64,000 nucleotides of DNA, taken from NCBI GenBank assembly GCA_022496185.1, contig WTXG01000009.1, forward strand, positions 496,001 to 560,000. Reading direction: 5' to 3'. The first letter of the stretch is position 1. Every line of letters begins with the position of its first letter. Shown here piece by piece: positions 13,951 through 25,993 of the stretch. The translations under genes were made by a program, and so were the position numbers. The notes beneath the pieces were generated by a model. The model ran no database searches, had not been told where the DNA came from, and saw nothing but the letters and a program-made list of their open reading frames with translations. The DNA is from Multifurca ochricompacta (taxonomy: Eukaryota > Basidiomycota > Agaricomycetes > Russulales > Russulaceae).

Positions 13951-14933
13951 CTAACTCAGTACAAGCCTACAGCCATCCTCGATCTGATCATTGAGAAGCT
14001 GGTCAGTCTTCAATACTACTACTTCCTGGCTGGACATTCCTCGCTGAGAGAGGCGTAGCGGCTGAAAGACTATGGATAAAAACACGGGGGTGATAACACC
14101 TACAGACATACTGCAGTAGTTCGAACATTGAAATGACGAGAAAGTAAGTCAATTGCTTTCCCAGTGCTGACAGTCTAAATTTGAGGCCTAAGCGGACTAA
14201 AAATGCAAGAATGCGACGTAAAATAACTGACCTTACGGAACCAGAAAACCTTCTCTGCCGCCGCTTCGCGATCGCCTTCCCAACTGACTTTGACGTGTAG
14301 GCGTTGATCAACTCCAATGGAACCTGGCTTATCCTTGGGATCCGCAGGCAGCGCACGATGGCGCATTTTCATGAGCTCTACCTTCTGGAGCTGTGCCAGT
14401 TTCTTTGGGTCATTAGGGACTTTGCGCGTAGGCGTGGATGCTGACCCGTTGCTCGAAGTTGCAACTGCGCTAGGAAAGTGCTTGACGAGTAGGGCATGAG
14501 CCACTTCGTTCTTGGGAGCTGAGATAGGTTCCGATACTGGACATGTGTGTTGTGATGCGTCGCGGTGACTGAATGAATCTTGGGTTTATACTTAAGCGCA
14601 TAAGGGCAAAGACAAAGATGAAGCTCACGAGGCGCAGTAGCCAAGGTTACACCGCTGACACAGCGCAGAGGTCCTGCCTTCATTCCCTGCAGAATCACCG
14701 ACAAATGCGTCGAGGCTGGGTTTGTTGCATGAAGCGAAGGCGCAGCGCTGGAGTGTTTGGAGTGCAGGTGAAGCGTCCCTTAAAGCCTTAGACGGATCCA
14801 CGGGACAATGATGAGTATCAGGAAAGATATGATCTTTACAGAATTGTTGGTCACAATGACATAAGATGGGTAAAAGGTCAAGTTTATGGCAAGAAGGGAG
14901 TGAACAGTGTGCGCCGATGGGAGCCAAGTCCAT
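13951..14933 (-). CDS. AN1-type zinc-finger protein, ZFAND1/Cuz1-like
   Basis: Starts MDLAPIGAHCSLPSC, with an AN1 finger (CSLPSC, CHCDQQFCKDHI, HHCP) and a second AN1-like block (CAFASC, LCQRCNLGYC, then SHRDASQHTCP after an intron). The C-terminal half (LHVKVSWEGDREAAAEKVFWF, TVSTGKAIDLLSRHFNV, PLRLSQRGMSSQEVVVLKTD) is a ubiquitin-like fold region as in ZFAND1/Cuz1. Family knowledge: Cuz1/ZFAND1 recruits Cdc48/p97 and the proteasome to stress granules or arsenite-stressed substrates. Four exons join in frame with no break. Stop TAG at 13951-13953. Its start lies only 95 bp from the start of the divergent vps2 gene. Confidence 0.85.
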
Positions 14934-15028
14934 CGTCGGAGTCGGTCCGGAGTTGACTGCGACTTTGACTTTGGACTTTGAATTTCAACCCTTACAACTT
15001 GACCATTGACGTCGACCACACCAAATTA

Positions 15029-16004
15029 TGAACATCGTCGTAGGTTCTCCAATTATGACATTCAACCTCGTGATAGCACATTGTCAATTTATAGGAAACA
15101 CTCTTTGGTCGCACTGTAACACCTGCAGAGCGATTACGCCAACATCAGCGCGCACTGGCTAAAGCGCAGCGAGAACTCGATCGCGAGCGCACAAGGCTTG
15201 AGCAGAGCGAGAAGAAGCTCATCATGGACATTAAAAAGAGTGCCAAGGCGGGACAACTTGTGCGCTCTTAGCCATGCGCCGTCTTCTCATTCCCTTCCCC
15301 TTGTTTTCTAAAGACTGCAATATGTGCAGAACGCGTGCAAGGTCATGGCAAAGGACTTGGTCCGCACACGACGATATGTCCAGAAGTTTTACCAGATGCG
15401 GACGCAACTGCAGGCGGTTGGACTACGCATACAGACGCTGCGCAGTAACCAGCAAATGGCCGAGGCCATGCGTGGCGCCACTCGTGTTCGCCAACTCTCC
15501 TGCTCTGCGTCTCATTTTGCGCTTCAACGTTGACCGATATGTGAACAGGCGATGAAAGGTATGAACAGAGGGCTTAACCTCCCACAAATTCAACGTATCA
15601 TGAACGATTTTGAGCGGGAGAGCGCGACGATGGATATGAAAGAGGAGATGATGAGCGAAGCGGTCGACGACGTGATGGACGATGAACTAGAAGATGAGGA
15701 GGAGGAAGGCGACAAGATACTCAAACAGGTTCTTGACGAAATTGGCGTCGGGATTTCGCAGCAGGTACGTCTGAATCCCACCTATCACTTCTCCCCGCTA
15801 CTCACAAAGTTCCGCGTGCAGCTAGCGGACGCGCCTACGGGCCTGGCTACCGCCTCAGCGGTGACCGAGCGCCAGCCCGTCGCTGTTGCTGATGGTCCAG
15901 CTCCTCCACCTGGAAACACCGGCTCTGGAGGCGGTGGCGGGGGAGGAAATATGACGGACGAGGATGCCTTGCAAGCTCGCTTGGACGCCCTTCGCCGCGG
16001 GTAG
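15029..16004 (+). CDS. vps2: ESCRT-III subunit Vps2 (CHMP2)
   Basis: Exon 1 encodes only MNIV; exon 2 continues ETLFGRTVTPAERLRQHQRA and the basic helix RELDRERTRLEQSEKKLI. Later exons give NACKVMAKDLVRTRRYVQKF, MKGMNRGLNLPQIQRIMNDF and an acidic segment (DDVMDDELEDEEEEGDK), with a C-terminal helix DEDALQARLDALRRG that matches the MIT-interacting motif recognised by Vps4. About 240 residues, usual for the family. It acts at endosomal and other membranes in scission. The Pro/Gly-rich linker before the last helix contains a run of glycines. All introns are GT-AG and no frame break is seen. Confidence 0.93.
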
Positions 16005-16582
16005 ATTCAGGAACCCCCGTTACCTCATCACAGGCAAACCTTTGCATTTCTTCTGCCCCCGGGAGATATCCCCTCTCCCTCTTGTACTACCTACAGATAA
16101 TCAGGACAGACGTGGCCTGCCACCGCGTGTCTGACTGTACTATCATAGCTATTTCGAGACGCATTCAGAAAACTCTTACGATGGGCAAGAATGAGGTCTC
16201 TACCCAACCTAATCCAGCGGATCATTTATCAGGGCTCAAACTCTCTTGTTGATACTGATATTATGATTGCGTCTCGGCCAAATAACTGCCGTCAAATTAT
16301 CTCGCAGTGCAGGAAAGGGATTAGACTCCTGCGGAAACTGTCGCGACAGCAAAATGAGAGCCTGAGAATCACGCCTTTGAATTCCGTGTCAGGCTGTCTC
16401 CTCACCATGACATCCGTAGAAAAACGTCAGAAGCTATCGATCATGAGAACCACAGAGTCACAAGAAATAAGCAGGACATGCAAACGCTGATGAGACGCAA
16501 GCCCAAGATGGGTTGCAGCAGGAGAAAGCGCCATCAGACTGAGGTCAAATGAACGTAGATAACGATAACCGTAACCGAGGCG
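16005..16582. other. gene-free stretch between convergent genes
   Basis: 578 bp between the stop codons of vps2 (+) and cog4 (-), presumably both 3' UTRs. No conserved coding segment or repeat stands out. Confidence 0.6.
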
Positions 16583-19418
16583 CTATGACCTGAGTCCTGC
16601 GATTGCCCGAGCTTCCTGCTCGCTTAATTTCCAAGTGATACCGGAACTATTATAGAACTCGTCCACGTCCTCCTCCTGCTCGCCGGACGCGATTCAATTC
16701 AGTCGCACAAAAAAATGTAGTGTAAAAAAAATGTACCTGGTCGAGGTTGAGTAAAGTGCCGATCTGTTGGAGTCGTACGAATTTGTCCCGCACGTCGCCA
16801 AAAGCCGTTTGTGAGGAAAGGTACGCCGTGACCGCACGCAAATCACGATCGAAACGAATGGCGCCGAGCTACCATAAAAAAGAAAAAAGTTCGGTTACTC
16901 TTGAAAGAGCGACAAAAAAAAAGGGCGTGCGGTGTACCTCGTTGTACTTCTGGTTGAGAACAAGCTTTTCCCAAGGTCGGATCAAAACGTCCAGCGCGAG
17001 TCCAAAAAAGAGGCGATAGTTATTCTCCGTGAGGGCGTCCTGCACAGGATTCGTAAGGGACAACAGAATCGCATGGGACATTACTTCACACTGCACCTTA
17101 TAACCATCCACTAGACCTTCCCAAGCTTTGATAAATCGTTTCCGCACGACATCCTGATACCCCGCAGCCGCATAGGCATCGTCATCAAGCACGTAGGAAA
17201 CGTCCTTGTACACGTCTGCCAGTAACGTGCGGAGTTTTGGTCGCAGAAGCTGGTTAAACAACTGCTCGACGCCAACGCGTAAAATCGACTGAAACTTCGG
17301 CACAACGCTCGAGAACGATGAGATGCTCGTGCGCGCAGCTTCGACCTCGTCTACCGGGAAACTCTGAGGAATCATGGGCGCAGCAAGCAAGTCTTTTATA
17401 AGGCGATCCATGTGCAACGCAGACACATCCAAATCGTTCAGTAATATCTGCGCGGTCTATGCAGCGGCAACAAGTGCTGAAATAAGGGTAGCAACGCACG
17501 ATAAACGCAGCACGACTTTCACGTTCAGCCTTTTCTCCTCGCCCGACACCCGCATTGCGGTACACATCGTCCATCTTGCGTCTTATGGTACCAGCGTAGT
17601 CATTCTCAATCACACTACGCAGCGCTGCTGCTGTCCGTTCCACAATTCGTGGAGCACCAGTTGACAGCAGTCGCGACAGGACTACCTTGAAAATGTAGAA
17701 AGCGTCATCAGGAGTCGTTGTCGTTATTGGTGATGATGCCGTATCTGGGGTTGAGAGGCGGTGCGCCTAAACACGAATTGAGCGTGACGAAATATAAATA
17801 TGGGTAAGCGGATACTTTATCGACAGAGATCCGCAAGTACCAGACTTCTAGTGGGGTATAGTACGTGCTCAGGAGGTCCTCAAAGAGCTTGTTACATGCG
17901 GAGGACTCCACAGCTTTCAACTCCTCGGACAGGCTTGTGATGGACCATCGAATAGTTTCTTTGTTTGCGGGGATGTTGGTCTGGACTGATTTTCGTGCCG
18001 TGAGACAGACGTATGGCTGCTTTCGCCTTCATCATCGCTGTCGTTCTATTTCGGAGTCTGAGAGAGAGGTCGGCACGCAATATGAGGGCAGGTTTGTCTT
18101 GCCTTTAGACGATCCAATAAGAAACGCTTGAAAAGGTTCCATCGGCCGGTCATCCCCGCAACTTCAGAGATAACCTTGTCAATGTCTCGCGGGTTCACGT
18201 CTTCCTCAGGAAGGGGGACAACTGCCGATCGCCGCGTGGACGTGGGCGACGGTGCAGTCAACGGGAAGGTCACGTTTGTGACGTCTGCAAGCTACAGCTG
18301 TTCAACCCCAACCACAAACAACGAGTCGGTACTGCCTACCTTACGCTTCATTCCTCGTTCCTCTTCCCAGCCTTCGATCAGACCTTTACAGACACGATCA
18401 CACTCTTGCAATAGGCGAGTGATCACACTGGCCATTTTTCCAATGCCATAGTGACTTTCTACTACGGGCTGATGCTGATCAACGATCATAGCTATGCTCT
18501 CAAAAAGGGCTGTCAAAGCAGTGATATAGTACAACGGTGAAGACGCTGAGTAGAAGAGGTAAAAGGCGGGCTTGCCATATAAATATTCTGGGCGAACGTA
18601 CTTTGCGCAGACGCGGGGGGTCGCACCTTCACAAGGTCCACGATAAAGGAGGCGTATGCCTCCAATCCTTCGGCCTCCCAGCCAATTACCGGGAATAGTT
18701 TAAAGAAGCGTGTTGTAGCGACGGCGTCTCTAGCTTTGGTAGCTTCTGAAAATTGATGCATGAAGACCTGAAGGAGGTGGTTGCGTGCGTCTTCGGATGT
18801 CTGTGAGGGAGGTAGGGGATTCTCTGAAGAAGGCTATCGCTCGCAAAGGTCAGCGCAAAAAAAAGATTGGTGGGGAAAAGACAGATCATACCACAGCTAT
18901 TTCTGCAAAAGCGCCTTTAATCACACCTTCTGGAAGAGCCATGACCCGCGCACAATGCCGTGTCGCTGATTCCCAGTCTTGGAGGTCGATAGACGACTGA
19001 AGAGCGGACAGCGATGACTAGTATGGCGAAATCATGAGAATAGACGTCGAGATAGGTTAGAAGCGGGCACGACCTTGAGCTCCATGACCTGCTGGACGCG
19101 ATCACTCGCTTCCCTCACTCTGCGCATTTCCTCATCAAGAGCACGAACGCGCCCACCGACGCGTTCTGCTGTCCGCGCTGTAGCTGACACCTTTTTCGAG
19201 AGTAAGGATGCTTCCGTGTAGAGTTCATCGACACGTGGGAGAATGGCCTGAAGGCGTGATAGGGAATTGAGGATGGGTTCTTGGTTGGCGAGGAGAGCGG
19301 AGAGTGAATTGGAGAGGTCAGCTTCCTCAGACTCGAGCGAGGAGAGCGCAGAAAATATTTGAGGGAGGGTAGTCAAAGTCGAAGGCAGTGGACGCTGAGT
19401 GAATTTTGTGCCATTCAT
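16583..19418 (-). CDS. cog4: conserved oligomeric Golgi complex subunit 4
   Basis: Tethering-complex subunit for retrograde traffic within the Golgi. N-terminal coiled coil (ATARTAERVGGRVRALDEEM, MRRVREASDRVQQVMELK), then LQDWESATRHCARVMALP, TRFFKLFPVIGWEAEGLEAY, PLYYITALTALFESIAMIVD, TGRWNLFKRFLLDRLK, DAFYIFKVVLSRLLSTG and the C-terminal block LRVGVEQLFNQLLRPKLR, YRLFFGLALDVLIRPWEKLV, VRLQQIGTLLNLD. It ends with SGITWKLSEQEARAIAGLRS. Start ATG at 19418 and stop TAG at 16583-16585. One intron uses a GC donor (exon ends at 18103). One base is missing near 17923 (CPRELKAVESS frame), part of the window-wide pattern. Order and motifs fit COG4 and not COG6. Confidence 0.9.
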
Positions 19419-19455
19419 TTGTAAAGCAACGAGTTCATTCGTTCGAGGCTCAGGT

Positions 19456-19566
19456 TCAAGGTCAAGGTCAAGGTCAAGGTCGAGGTCGAGGTCGAGGTCA
19501 AGTCAAGTCAAGTCAAGTCAAAGTCAAAGTCAAAGTCAAAGTCAAAATTAAAGATTAAAGTCAAAG
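19456..19566. repeat. tandem array of AAGGTC / GAGGTC / AAGTC / AAAGTC units
   Basis: Four adjoining homogenised blocks read directly: about four AAGGTC, three GAGGTC, four AAGTC (five bases) and four AAAGTC, then decayed copies. It fills half of the 215 bp shared upstream region between cog4 (-) and the UPF0538 gene (+). Confidence 0.9.
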
Positions 19567-19633
19567 GTCAGTCTGTAGATCATGTGACATCTCACTGGGC
19601 TGCTTACCACTTTACCACTTCTACACATCCCTT

Positions 19634-20399
19634 ATGCCCTCAGGTTTTGACGATACGCTCACAAATCTTGCCCGGCCAAAGACATCTGCCATCGTTACTG
19701 TACGCGTAATAAAATCTTTCGAGTTTCGCACAGAACGCAGCCTCATCCTGCGCGATATCAATCTCAACATATGCACGGTAGGCGAACTTAAAACGATAGC
19801 ACTCAACGGTGAGGACCCCCACGTCACTCGTCGTCGTCGAATTATGCTCTCATTAGTCTTATTCACTTACGGGTACTCAATGCGATAGCTATACAGACAC
19901 AACCCGGATGGAAACCCTATCGCTCGGCCCATTTCGGTCTGCTGCCAAATACCCATTGCCACTCTCGCTCAGAATCCTACTAAAGGACGCACTCTTTCTC
20001 CCTTCCAATTGGTCCACATAGATACTTTGAAGCTATATACACAAGCCATGGGTCTAAGGTTTTATCTAACCGAGGTTATGGGCAAAAAGCCTCACGTCCA
20101 CTGACGCTGTAACCAGACCACCAATCTCATAATCAACCTCGACCACGATGAATGGATCCTCTCTGATGACAACACGACATTAACAGAATGTGGTTTTCGT
20201 ATGTCAATCTCGACTGTGATTCCCGCACGCGAGTCTAGATACCCCCTTCCCCCTTCTTTTAGAGAACGAAACAGAGGTCAGCTTCTTCAACAAGGAAATC
20301 TATGAGAACTTCAAGTTGGATCCCCAGGTATTCACGTTGTTCAGCTAACTTTTTTCATTCAAGTCTTACTGCCTTACGTAGACTAGATGGGAAAGCTAA
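19634..20399 (+). CDS. UPF0538 family protein (C2orf76 homologue, DUF2340)
   Basis: Small conserved eukaryotic protein of unknown function with a ubiquitin-like look. The first exon gives SAIVTVRVIKSFEFRTERSL and TVGELKTIALN; next exons give AIQTQPGWKPYRSAHF, DTLKLYTQA, TTNLIINLDHDEWILSDDNT, NETEVSFFNKEIYENFKLDP and the terminal TRWES. Expected length is about 140 residues. A C is missing at 20046-20047: the conserved AHGSK codons before a GT donor are only restored with one more C. Stop TAA at 20397-20399. Six exons, all GT-AG. Confidence 0.8.
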
Positions 20400-20629
20400 T
20401 GTTTTCTAAAAGGGGGGAATGACATTCTTTGAGATACTTAGTAACACACTTGGATGTATTAGGGTGATCCATCCATGGGAGCGCGCAAGAAAGGGATCTA
20501 TATGAGTGTGCTACGTCAAGTCAGAGAATCAATGACGGCGTAGGGTAAGATGAGGGCAGCAATGACGAGTAGACACAATACATATGGAATGACAGCGATC
20601 AAAAAAGTCCCCGAATTAAAATACACACA

Positions 20630-22118
20630 TCACTGGTTCGCGCACTGCACGCGGGGCTCTGCCTCGTCCTCCTCCATTGCCTCTTCTTGCATCACCCGCT
20701 CTTGCCGCGGATCTACGTCAGACATGTCTACTTCCTCGACAAGGACACCCTTCGGGAATTTCGTTAATGGCCTACGTGGCGGAAGAACCTGCTCTAGAAG
20801 GTGTATCTTGCCAGGGTCGATATGTTCTGGCCACTTGATCGACATCTTGATGTACAGGTCCCCAAACTCATGATGTCGTTGCGACGGCATACCCTGGCCA
20901 TGAATAACCTTCATTTCATCTGTGACAGTCGTCAGCGTCAAAATAGGTCATATGGGATTGCTAATTTAACACATACCTTGCTTCACAATCTCACCAGGTG
21001 CTATAGTCACAGCCAACACTCGATCATCGAGATGCTTGATTGTGAATTGGCCACCCCCAAGGGCTGTAAGAAGGTCGATCTCCACATCCGTGACAAGATT
21101 GTTATCGTTCCGCTTGAACTGTTCGTGGGTCTTCTCTTCTATAACAATGACAACGTCGCCTGGAACCACACCAGGAGCCTGATCACTCTCGCCAGAAAAG
21201 GTGATAGTCTGGCCACCTTTCATGCCCTTGTCTATGTGACCTCGAGCATCTTCTTTTCTGAAACAACCTTGCGTGCATTGCACGTCTTGCACTTGTCGCG
21301 ATGATTGATGATCTCGCCAGTTCCAGAGCATTCGTCGCATGGCTGCTGTAGTTGCTGGATCATAGGACCCATTTGACGCAGCGTAACGCGCACACCACGA
21401 CCTTGACAGGGGCCGCATGACCGCACAGCACCCTCCTTCCCGCCTCTGCCGTCACACTTTGGACAAATGACGTTACGCGTCAGTGCTAGCTTGGTTGTCT
21501 TGCCTTTGTAGAGATCCTCCAGGGACACATGTACCCGGTGGATAAGGTCCTTACTCTTGCGCGGTCCCTGATTCCGCGGACCACCGCCACTGCCAAAGAA
21601 GCCGCCACCACCAAATAGTTGACTGAATAGGTCCTGAAAGGAAAGCGGCGGATCAGCCTTAAGAGGCTCACGGCACATGGGACAAGGCTGCACACCTGGG
21701 GGTCCATGCCACCCATGCTGCCAGACTCTGACAGTCCCGCCTCTCCACGAGCATCATAGATACTTCGTTTTTGTGGGTCAGAGAGGACTTCGTATCTGAA
21801 AGATAGGTGGGTTAACAAGGCTAGGACCATGACTTGGTCATAGGGTGCTGGCCGCTTACGCATGCGTGACCTCCTTGAAAAGTTCAGGGTCGCCGCCTTT
21901 GTCGGGATGCAAGCGCAGCGCTCTGTAAAATACTCAGGCTCAGTCGATAATCCTAATAACAGAAAAGGTTCCGTTTCACTTTTTCCGATATGCCTTCTTC
22001 AAGTCGCTTTCCGAGGCGTCGGGCTGTGCTTCGAGGAGATCGTAATATTTCCTGCAGATGGAGGTTGAGTGATGGATATTCTCAAGACGACCTTAAAAAC
22101 GTACGTTTCCTTGACCAT
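20630..22118 (-). CDS. type I (class A) Hsp40 / DnaJ co-chaperone, Ydj1-like
   Basis: Stimulates Hsp70 ATPase and delivers unfolded clients. J domain with HPD (LRLHPDKGGDPELFKEV), Gly/Phe-rich linker (LFGGGGFFGSGGG), zinc-finger domain with CPKCDGRG, CGPCQGRG, CDECSGTG and CKTCNARK, and two C-terminal substrate domains (MKGGQTITFSGESDQAPGV, LTALGGGQFTIKHLDDR). The last residues are CANQ, a CaaX box whose final Gln predicts farnesylation, as in Ydj1. Start MVKET at 22118. The frame is broken at 21238 by one missing base (KKMLEV to HIDKGMKGG), in a region conserved from yeast to animals. Introns after the fifth codon and inside the J domain are GT-AG. Confidence 0.93.
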
Positions 22119-22402
22119 GATAATTCTGTCGAGTGGTGTAAGTGGTAAAAGGGAAAGTGAAGGGGAGAAGGGCAAGGAAAGAGAAAGGAAAGGAAAGAAA
22201 AGGACCGGCTGTCCCGCCCGCTTCGTCCGATAAAGAAATTGATGGAACACGCCAGAAATTTCGAGTCGTTTCTGTTGCTGACAAAGCAGACCCTCGGCCC
22301 GCGATAGAAGCATAACATAGCATAGCAGCATAGAGCATCAATTATAATTACATACAATACTTCATACAGATACACGCAATTTCTCATTCACTTCCGATAC
22401 TT

Positions 22403-24015
22403 TCACCCCCCCTCACCTAAAAGAATAGGCTGTGGCCAGTAATCGCTGACCGGGGACTCTGAGTGCTGGAACCCGTACGTTGAGTGTTCATGGGCACTCG
22501 AACTTTCGTGGTGCGAAGCGACGATGATCCCGTTCCCGTGGGGAATTTCGGACACTCCCTCTGGTTTTGGTGGGTCATGCGGGAGTAGAAACGGGCGAGT
22601 GACAGCGAAAAGGGCAACGTTAAGAAAGCCGGACGAAAGGTAGATGATGTCGACGAAAATTACAACTCCAAAGGGGACGTGCTGGTGTGCGAAAGTGCTA
22701 TAGCGCACGACTGACAAGGGTAGGATCTATATATATATATATATTATCTTTAGAAAATGCCTGGAAGCTCAATTGAAGTGCAAAACTTACGTTGGCCATG
22801 TAGACAAGTGGGTAGCTGGATAGTTAGATAGTATGAAAAGGAGGTTATTTGGAGAAGTAAGAGATGTCTCACAAAAGTAAACCACAGGCTTGTTTGAGGG
22901 GCCCGAGAACGTTGATTCGTTCTCGCTTCCGAGAAAAGCGTACGCGCCACCCATTCGTTATTATATACCCTCTGAAGTATAGGAAAATCATTGCATAGAT
23001 GGTGGTGCTGAAAGCAGCTGTTATCCACAAAAAAACGAAGTCTGTGGCAGTACGTTGGACCGAATACTCGGCACGAATCCAGCACCCTGGGCGATGTCGA
23101 GTTCACGCTGACAGCGAACGAAGAGCAGACTTACAGTATTCCGTTGGGCCGTAGAAGCGGTGAAGCCCGTTAACAGCAATATTGATGGTCACTAGGAGAC
23201 CGAGAGTAGTCCAAAGGCAGGCCACGACAATGATACTCCAGAGCAGACTCTTTTTGCGCCCTCCCTCTCCTTCATGGGTCTGTCCAACGAAGGGGCAGGT
23301 TTCTGGGAAACAAAGAGTTCTGACCGTATAAAGCGAGATGATCTTGGCAAATTGGTCTGCATGAGCCAGATCGTACATGATCACAAGTACCAAGAACCAA
23401 CCAGCGTCCTGCGATGTAGTATGCGCAAGTAAGCTTCCTCGCTTGACGAGTTCACACATTTTTTTACTCACGAGAGCGCTGCACCGACATCAGACAACTG
23501 CTTGATGATACCTGACTGCTCAGTCAATATCAGCCCTTTGTGCCAGACCCTAGGAAACTTGCACCTTGAGCGGAGCAAAAAGCACCTGCATGCACCGACT
23601 AGACCGTGAAAAGATCAGGAGAATAAATCAAGCCAGTAAAATATAATACACACTGCGTCGTTTGCCCACTTGATATTCATAAGACCACCTGAAGCGCGTA
23701 CTTCAACGGACCTACTCGTCTCTGCTATCGCGCGACTCACCTATAGCCTGAACCAGATCCCAACTCAGCTGATTAAGGAAGAAAACCTGGGCGGGGCCAA
23801 CGATTCTCCATCTCCTGGACGACCCTCGAGTAATAGAGACAGCGCTGTACTTTGAAAAAGCAGTTCAGTTAATTGACATTTTGGTAGGTTCCGCCACTCA
23901 CAGCAATGTAGGTCAGGAGACCGACGACGGCACAAGCAGATATTGCGGACGTTTGGGCTAGTAGGACCAGGCCCATGCGCTCGCTGAAAGTGAATGGATT
24001 AGCAAGAGAAGACAT
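22403..24015 (-). CDS. seven-helix receptor-like membrane protein (fungal GPCR-like)
   Basis: About eight exons give seven hydrophobic segments: MGLVLLAQTSAISACAVVGL, AQVFFLNQLSWDLVQAIGG, AFCSAQGIIKQLSDVGAALS, LLWSIIVVACLWTTLGLLV, TDFVFLWITAAFSTTIYAM, QACGLLFYPLVYMANILPLS and VVIFVDIIYLSSGFLNVALF. The GPTEYCW motif before the fifth helix and the long basic third loop (NGWRVRFSRKRERINVLGP) are typical of the Git3/cAMP-receptor-like family in Agaricomycetes. The Ser/His-rich C-tail ends at 22403. Start chosen at MSSLANPFTFSERM (24015). No frame break. The ligand is unknown; coupling to G protein is inferred from family only. A (TA)n run sits directly before one splice acceptor. Confidence 0.75.
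22727..22744. repeat. (TA)n dinucleotide at an intron acceptor
   Basis: About nine TA units on either strand. On the minus strand they run straight into the acceptor TATAG of the intron between the YMAN and ILPLSVVRY exons of the receptor-like gene. Confidence 0.85.
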
Positions 24016-24519
24016 ATAGCATACAGTAAGTGTGGAGGAAGAATTGCGACCACCTCTTATAATTCCACGGAACTGGGAAATGCGCCCTAGGAAGCGAGTG
24101 GGTATCGACTATAAATTGTCACATGCGGAACATGCCTGGACAGCGTGAAGCGTCCCATTTGTGGACTTCGAATTATAGCCGTACAACGATGCTAGACGCC
24201 TGTGCAACTCGACCGCCGCAAGTGCCTCCAGCACCGACCGACCCGAGCGAGTGGTCTTTACCAGCTCAGTAATGAGACTCTTAGCACAAGGAGCAGGATA
24301 GGCAGTAGCAAAAGTTGGCTCATAGCAAACGAAGCGATAATTTCGCCAAACGGGGAACCGGGATAGGACAGCGTCTAGTTAGTACTATCGACTAAACGCT
24401 TCTTCAAAATCAAAGGGCAATCGCTCTTTGTGCGCACAGGAGGCTATAGCCTTAGTAAGTGATGTTGAAGATAATCACGAGAACCACGAACCAGATACAC
24501 GGCTTCTCGGACTTCATTT
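24016..24519. other. gene-free stretch
   Basis: 504 bp between the receptor-like gene start and the nitrilase stop, both on the minus strand: receptor promoter plus nitrilase 3' flank. I see no exon, repeat or RNA gene. Confidence 0.55.
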
Positions 24520-25993
24520 TCACGACCCTTTACTGACATCTAGATACACGTCAAAACGCCGCTGGGTCGTAACTGGTATTCCAGCTCGGGCATCATTGAA
24601 CGTCTTTGGATCTTAGTCATAGGGCACGCTTAGTACATGCGGTTGATCTTGACTGGGGCTACTCACTGATCCTCGTATGCAATATTGTTTCCCCGTCTTC
24701 AGCTTCAACGAGCTTCGAACCCCTACGACGCGGCACCGTGAGTGATGGCTCTTGACCCAGACCGCGAGAAATTACATGGGATCAACAACTAAGGAATGGC
24801 CCCACTGGGCGCCAAAATCGTAATTTAGGCGTGTGTAGGGAATACCATGAGGCGAACTCACCGCATGGTATCCTGCTGTGAGATCTCTCGCAGGACTGCA
24901 CATCGAGAAGTATACCTGGTTGTCGATGGCCCTGCCGATTGGATTAAATGTTGTAGCGGACGCGTAAACGGACAGATGAAAAACCATGCACCTTGCACGT
25001 TGCAGCAGCTCCCAGTGAAGCGGACCGGTGGTAGTGTTGAATGCGCCAGGATAAATCAACACCTGGCATCCTGAATGCTGTCAGGGTTATGAGAATGTAG
25101 GTTTCGGATTCACGAACCTTGACGCGCTGAGATCATCGCGAGCTCCGGGAAGCGCACATCGTAGCAAATGCCCAATCCAACACGGGCAAACTCTGGATCT
25201 AGGATTAATTGTGAAGGGGATGTGGTGCGATGACGTCTTGCCCGTATCAAAAAAATTAGTGGTTGAACCACCAGTTAGTGTCTCGCTTTCCTGAGACAAA
25301 GTCAGGTAGCGATTGCGAAGAGGTAAAGACCGCACGCTACCTTGAACGTGATCTTTCCTGGGATGTCTATGTCAAACAGATGGACTTTTCTGTGGGTGAC
25401 TACGAGTTCTCCTGGGGCGAATGTTAAAACTAATCTGGAACGTTGGAGAGTCAATCATACCTTGAGGCGAATATACAGTCGACGTGTTGTATATGTTACC
25501 ATTTGAAGGGTCCCGCTCAGGGATCGAGCCTGTTGAAAAGGTTATAGTTGTACTTGAAAAGACGTATGATGAGAAAAGAAAGGAGTATGCGGACCACCCA
25601 AGAGCCAGACCCCTTCCGATTTAGCAGCCTCTGAGAGCATCTTCACACTCTCGCTCTGGCTAGCCTCGATGTTGTACTTCCCACCGCTTTTGAATTCGAT
25701 GGGCTCGGCGTAAACTGGAAAATGCGTATGCCCGTATGGCGAATTGAAGCATTCCTGCAGGGTGACAAACCGATCTTTGGCCCACCGCTCACTTGGTTGA
25801 GCAGAGGTACACCCACCGGAAGGACAATAAGATCAGGCTTCCCCTGCGCACCTTCACCTTCCCCGTTGGCGGCCTTGCGTATCATATCCCTGGCATGCTT
25901 TAGATTCGCCGCCTTGTCCGGGCCAATTTGACCAAGCTGAATCAGGGCGAGATTGAATGGCTTGAATGCGGGTGGAGGTGGAAAGCTTGACAT
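24520..25993 (-). CDS. nitrilase-superfamily amidase, Nit2/omega-amidase-like
   Basis: Carbon-nitrogen hydrolase of about 305 residues. It starts [20 protein letters not shown]. The catalytic triad can be read: Glu in [10 protein letters not shown], Lys in [14 protein letters not shown] and Cys in [12 protein letters not shown]. Also [37 protein letters not shown] and the end [20 protein letters not shown]. The subgroup fits Nit2-type omega-amidase, which cleaves alpha-ketoglutaramate or alpha-ketosuccinamate. One intron starts with GCAAG at 25241. The donor after VVDPM reads ATGTAATT where ATG|GTAATT would be expected, a likely missing G near 24771. An up-frame Met at 26086 would add a basic hydrophobic leader. 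It diverges from the mitochondrial carrier. Confidence 0.85.

Noticed and set aside
15590..15781. Minus-strand poly-Ser frame
   Set aside because: Antisense shadow of the acidic GAT/GAG-rich segment of vps2.
16583..19418. COG6 as the identity of the Golgi tethering subunit
   Set aside because: First impression from the coiled-coil N-terminus, but the LFFGLALDVLIRPWEK and DVDEFYNSSGITWKLS segments and overall order fit COG4.
24428..24616. Plus-strand small frame near the nitrilase 3' end
   Set aside because: Overlaps the real nitrilase terminal exon on the other strand and has no family features.
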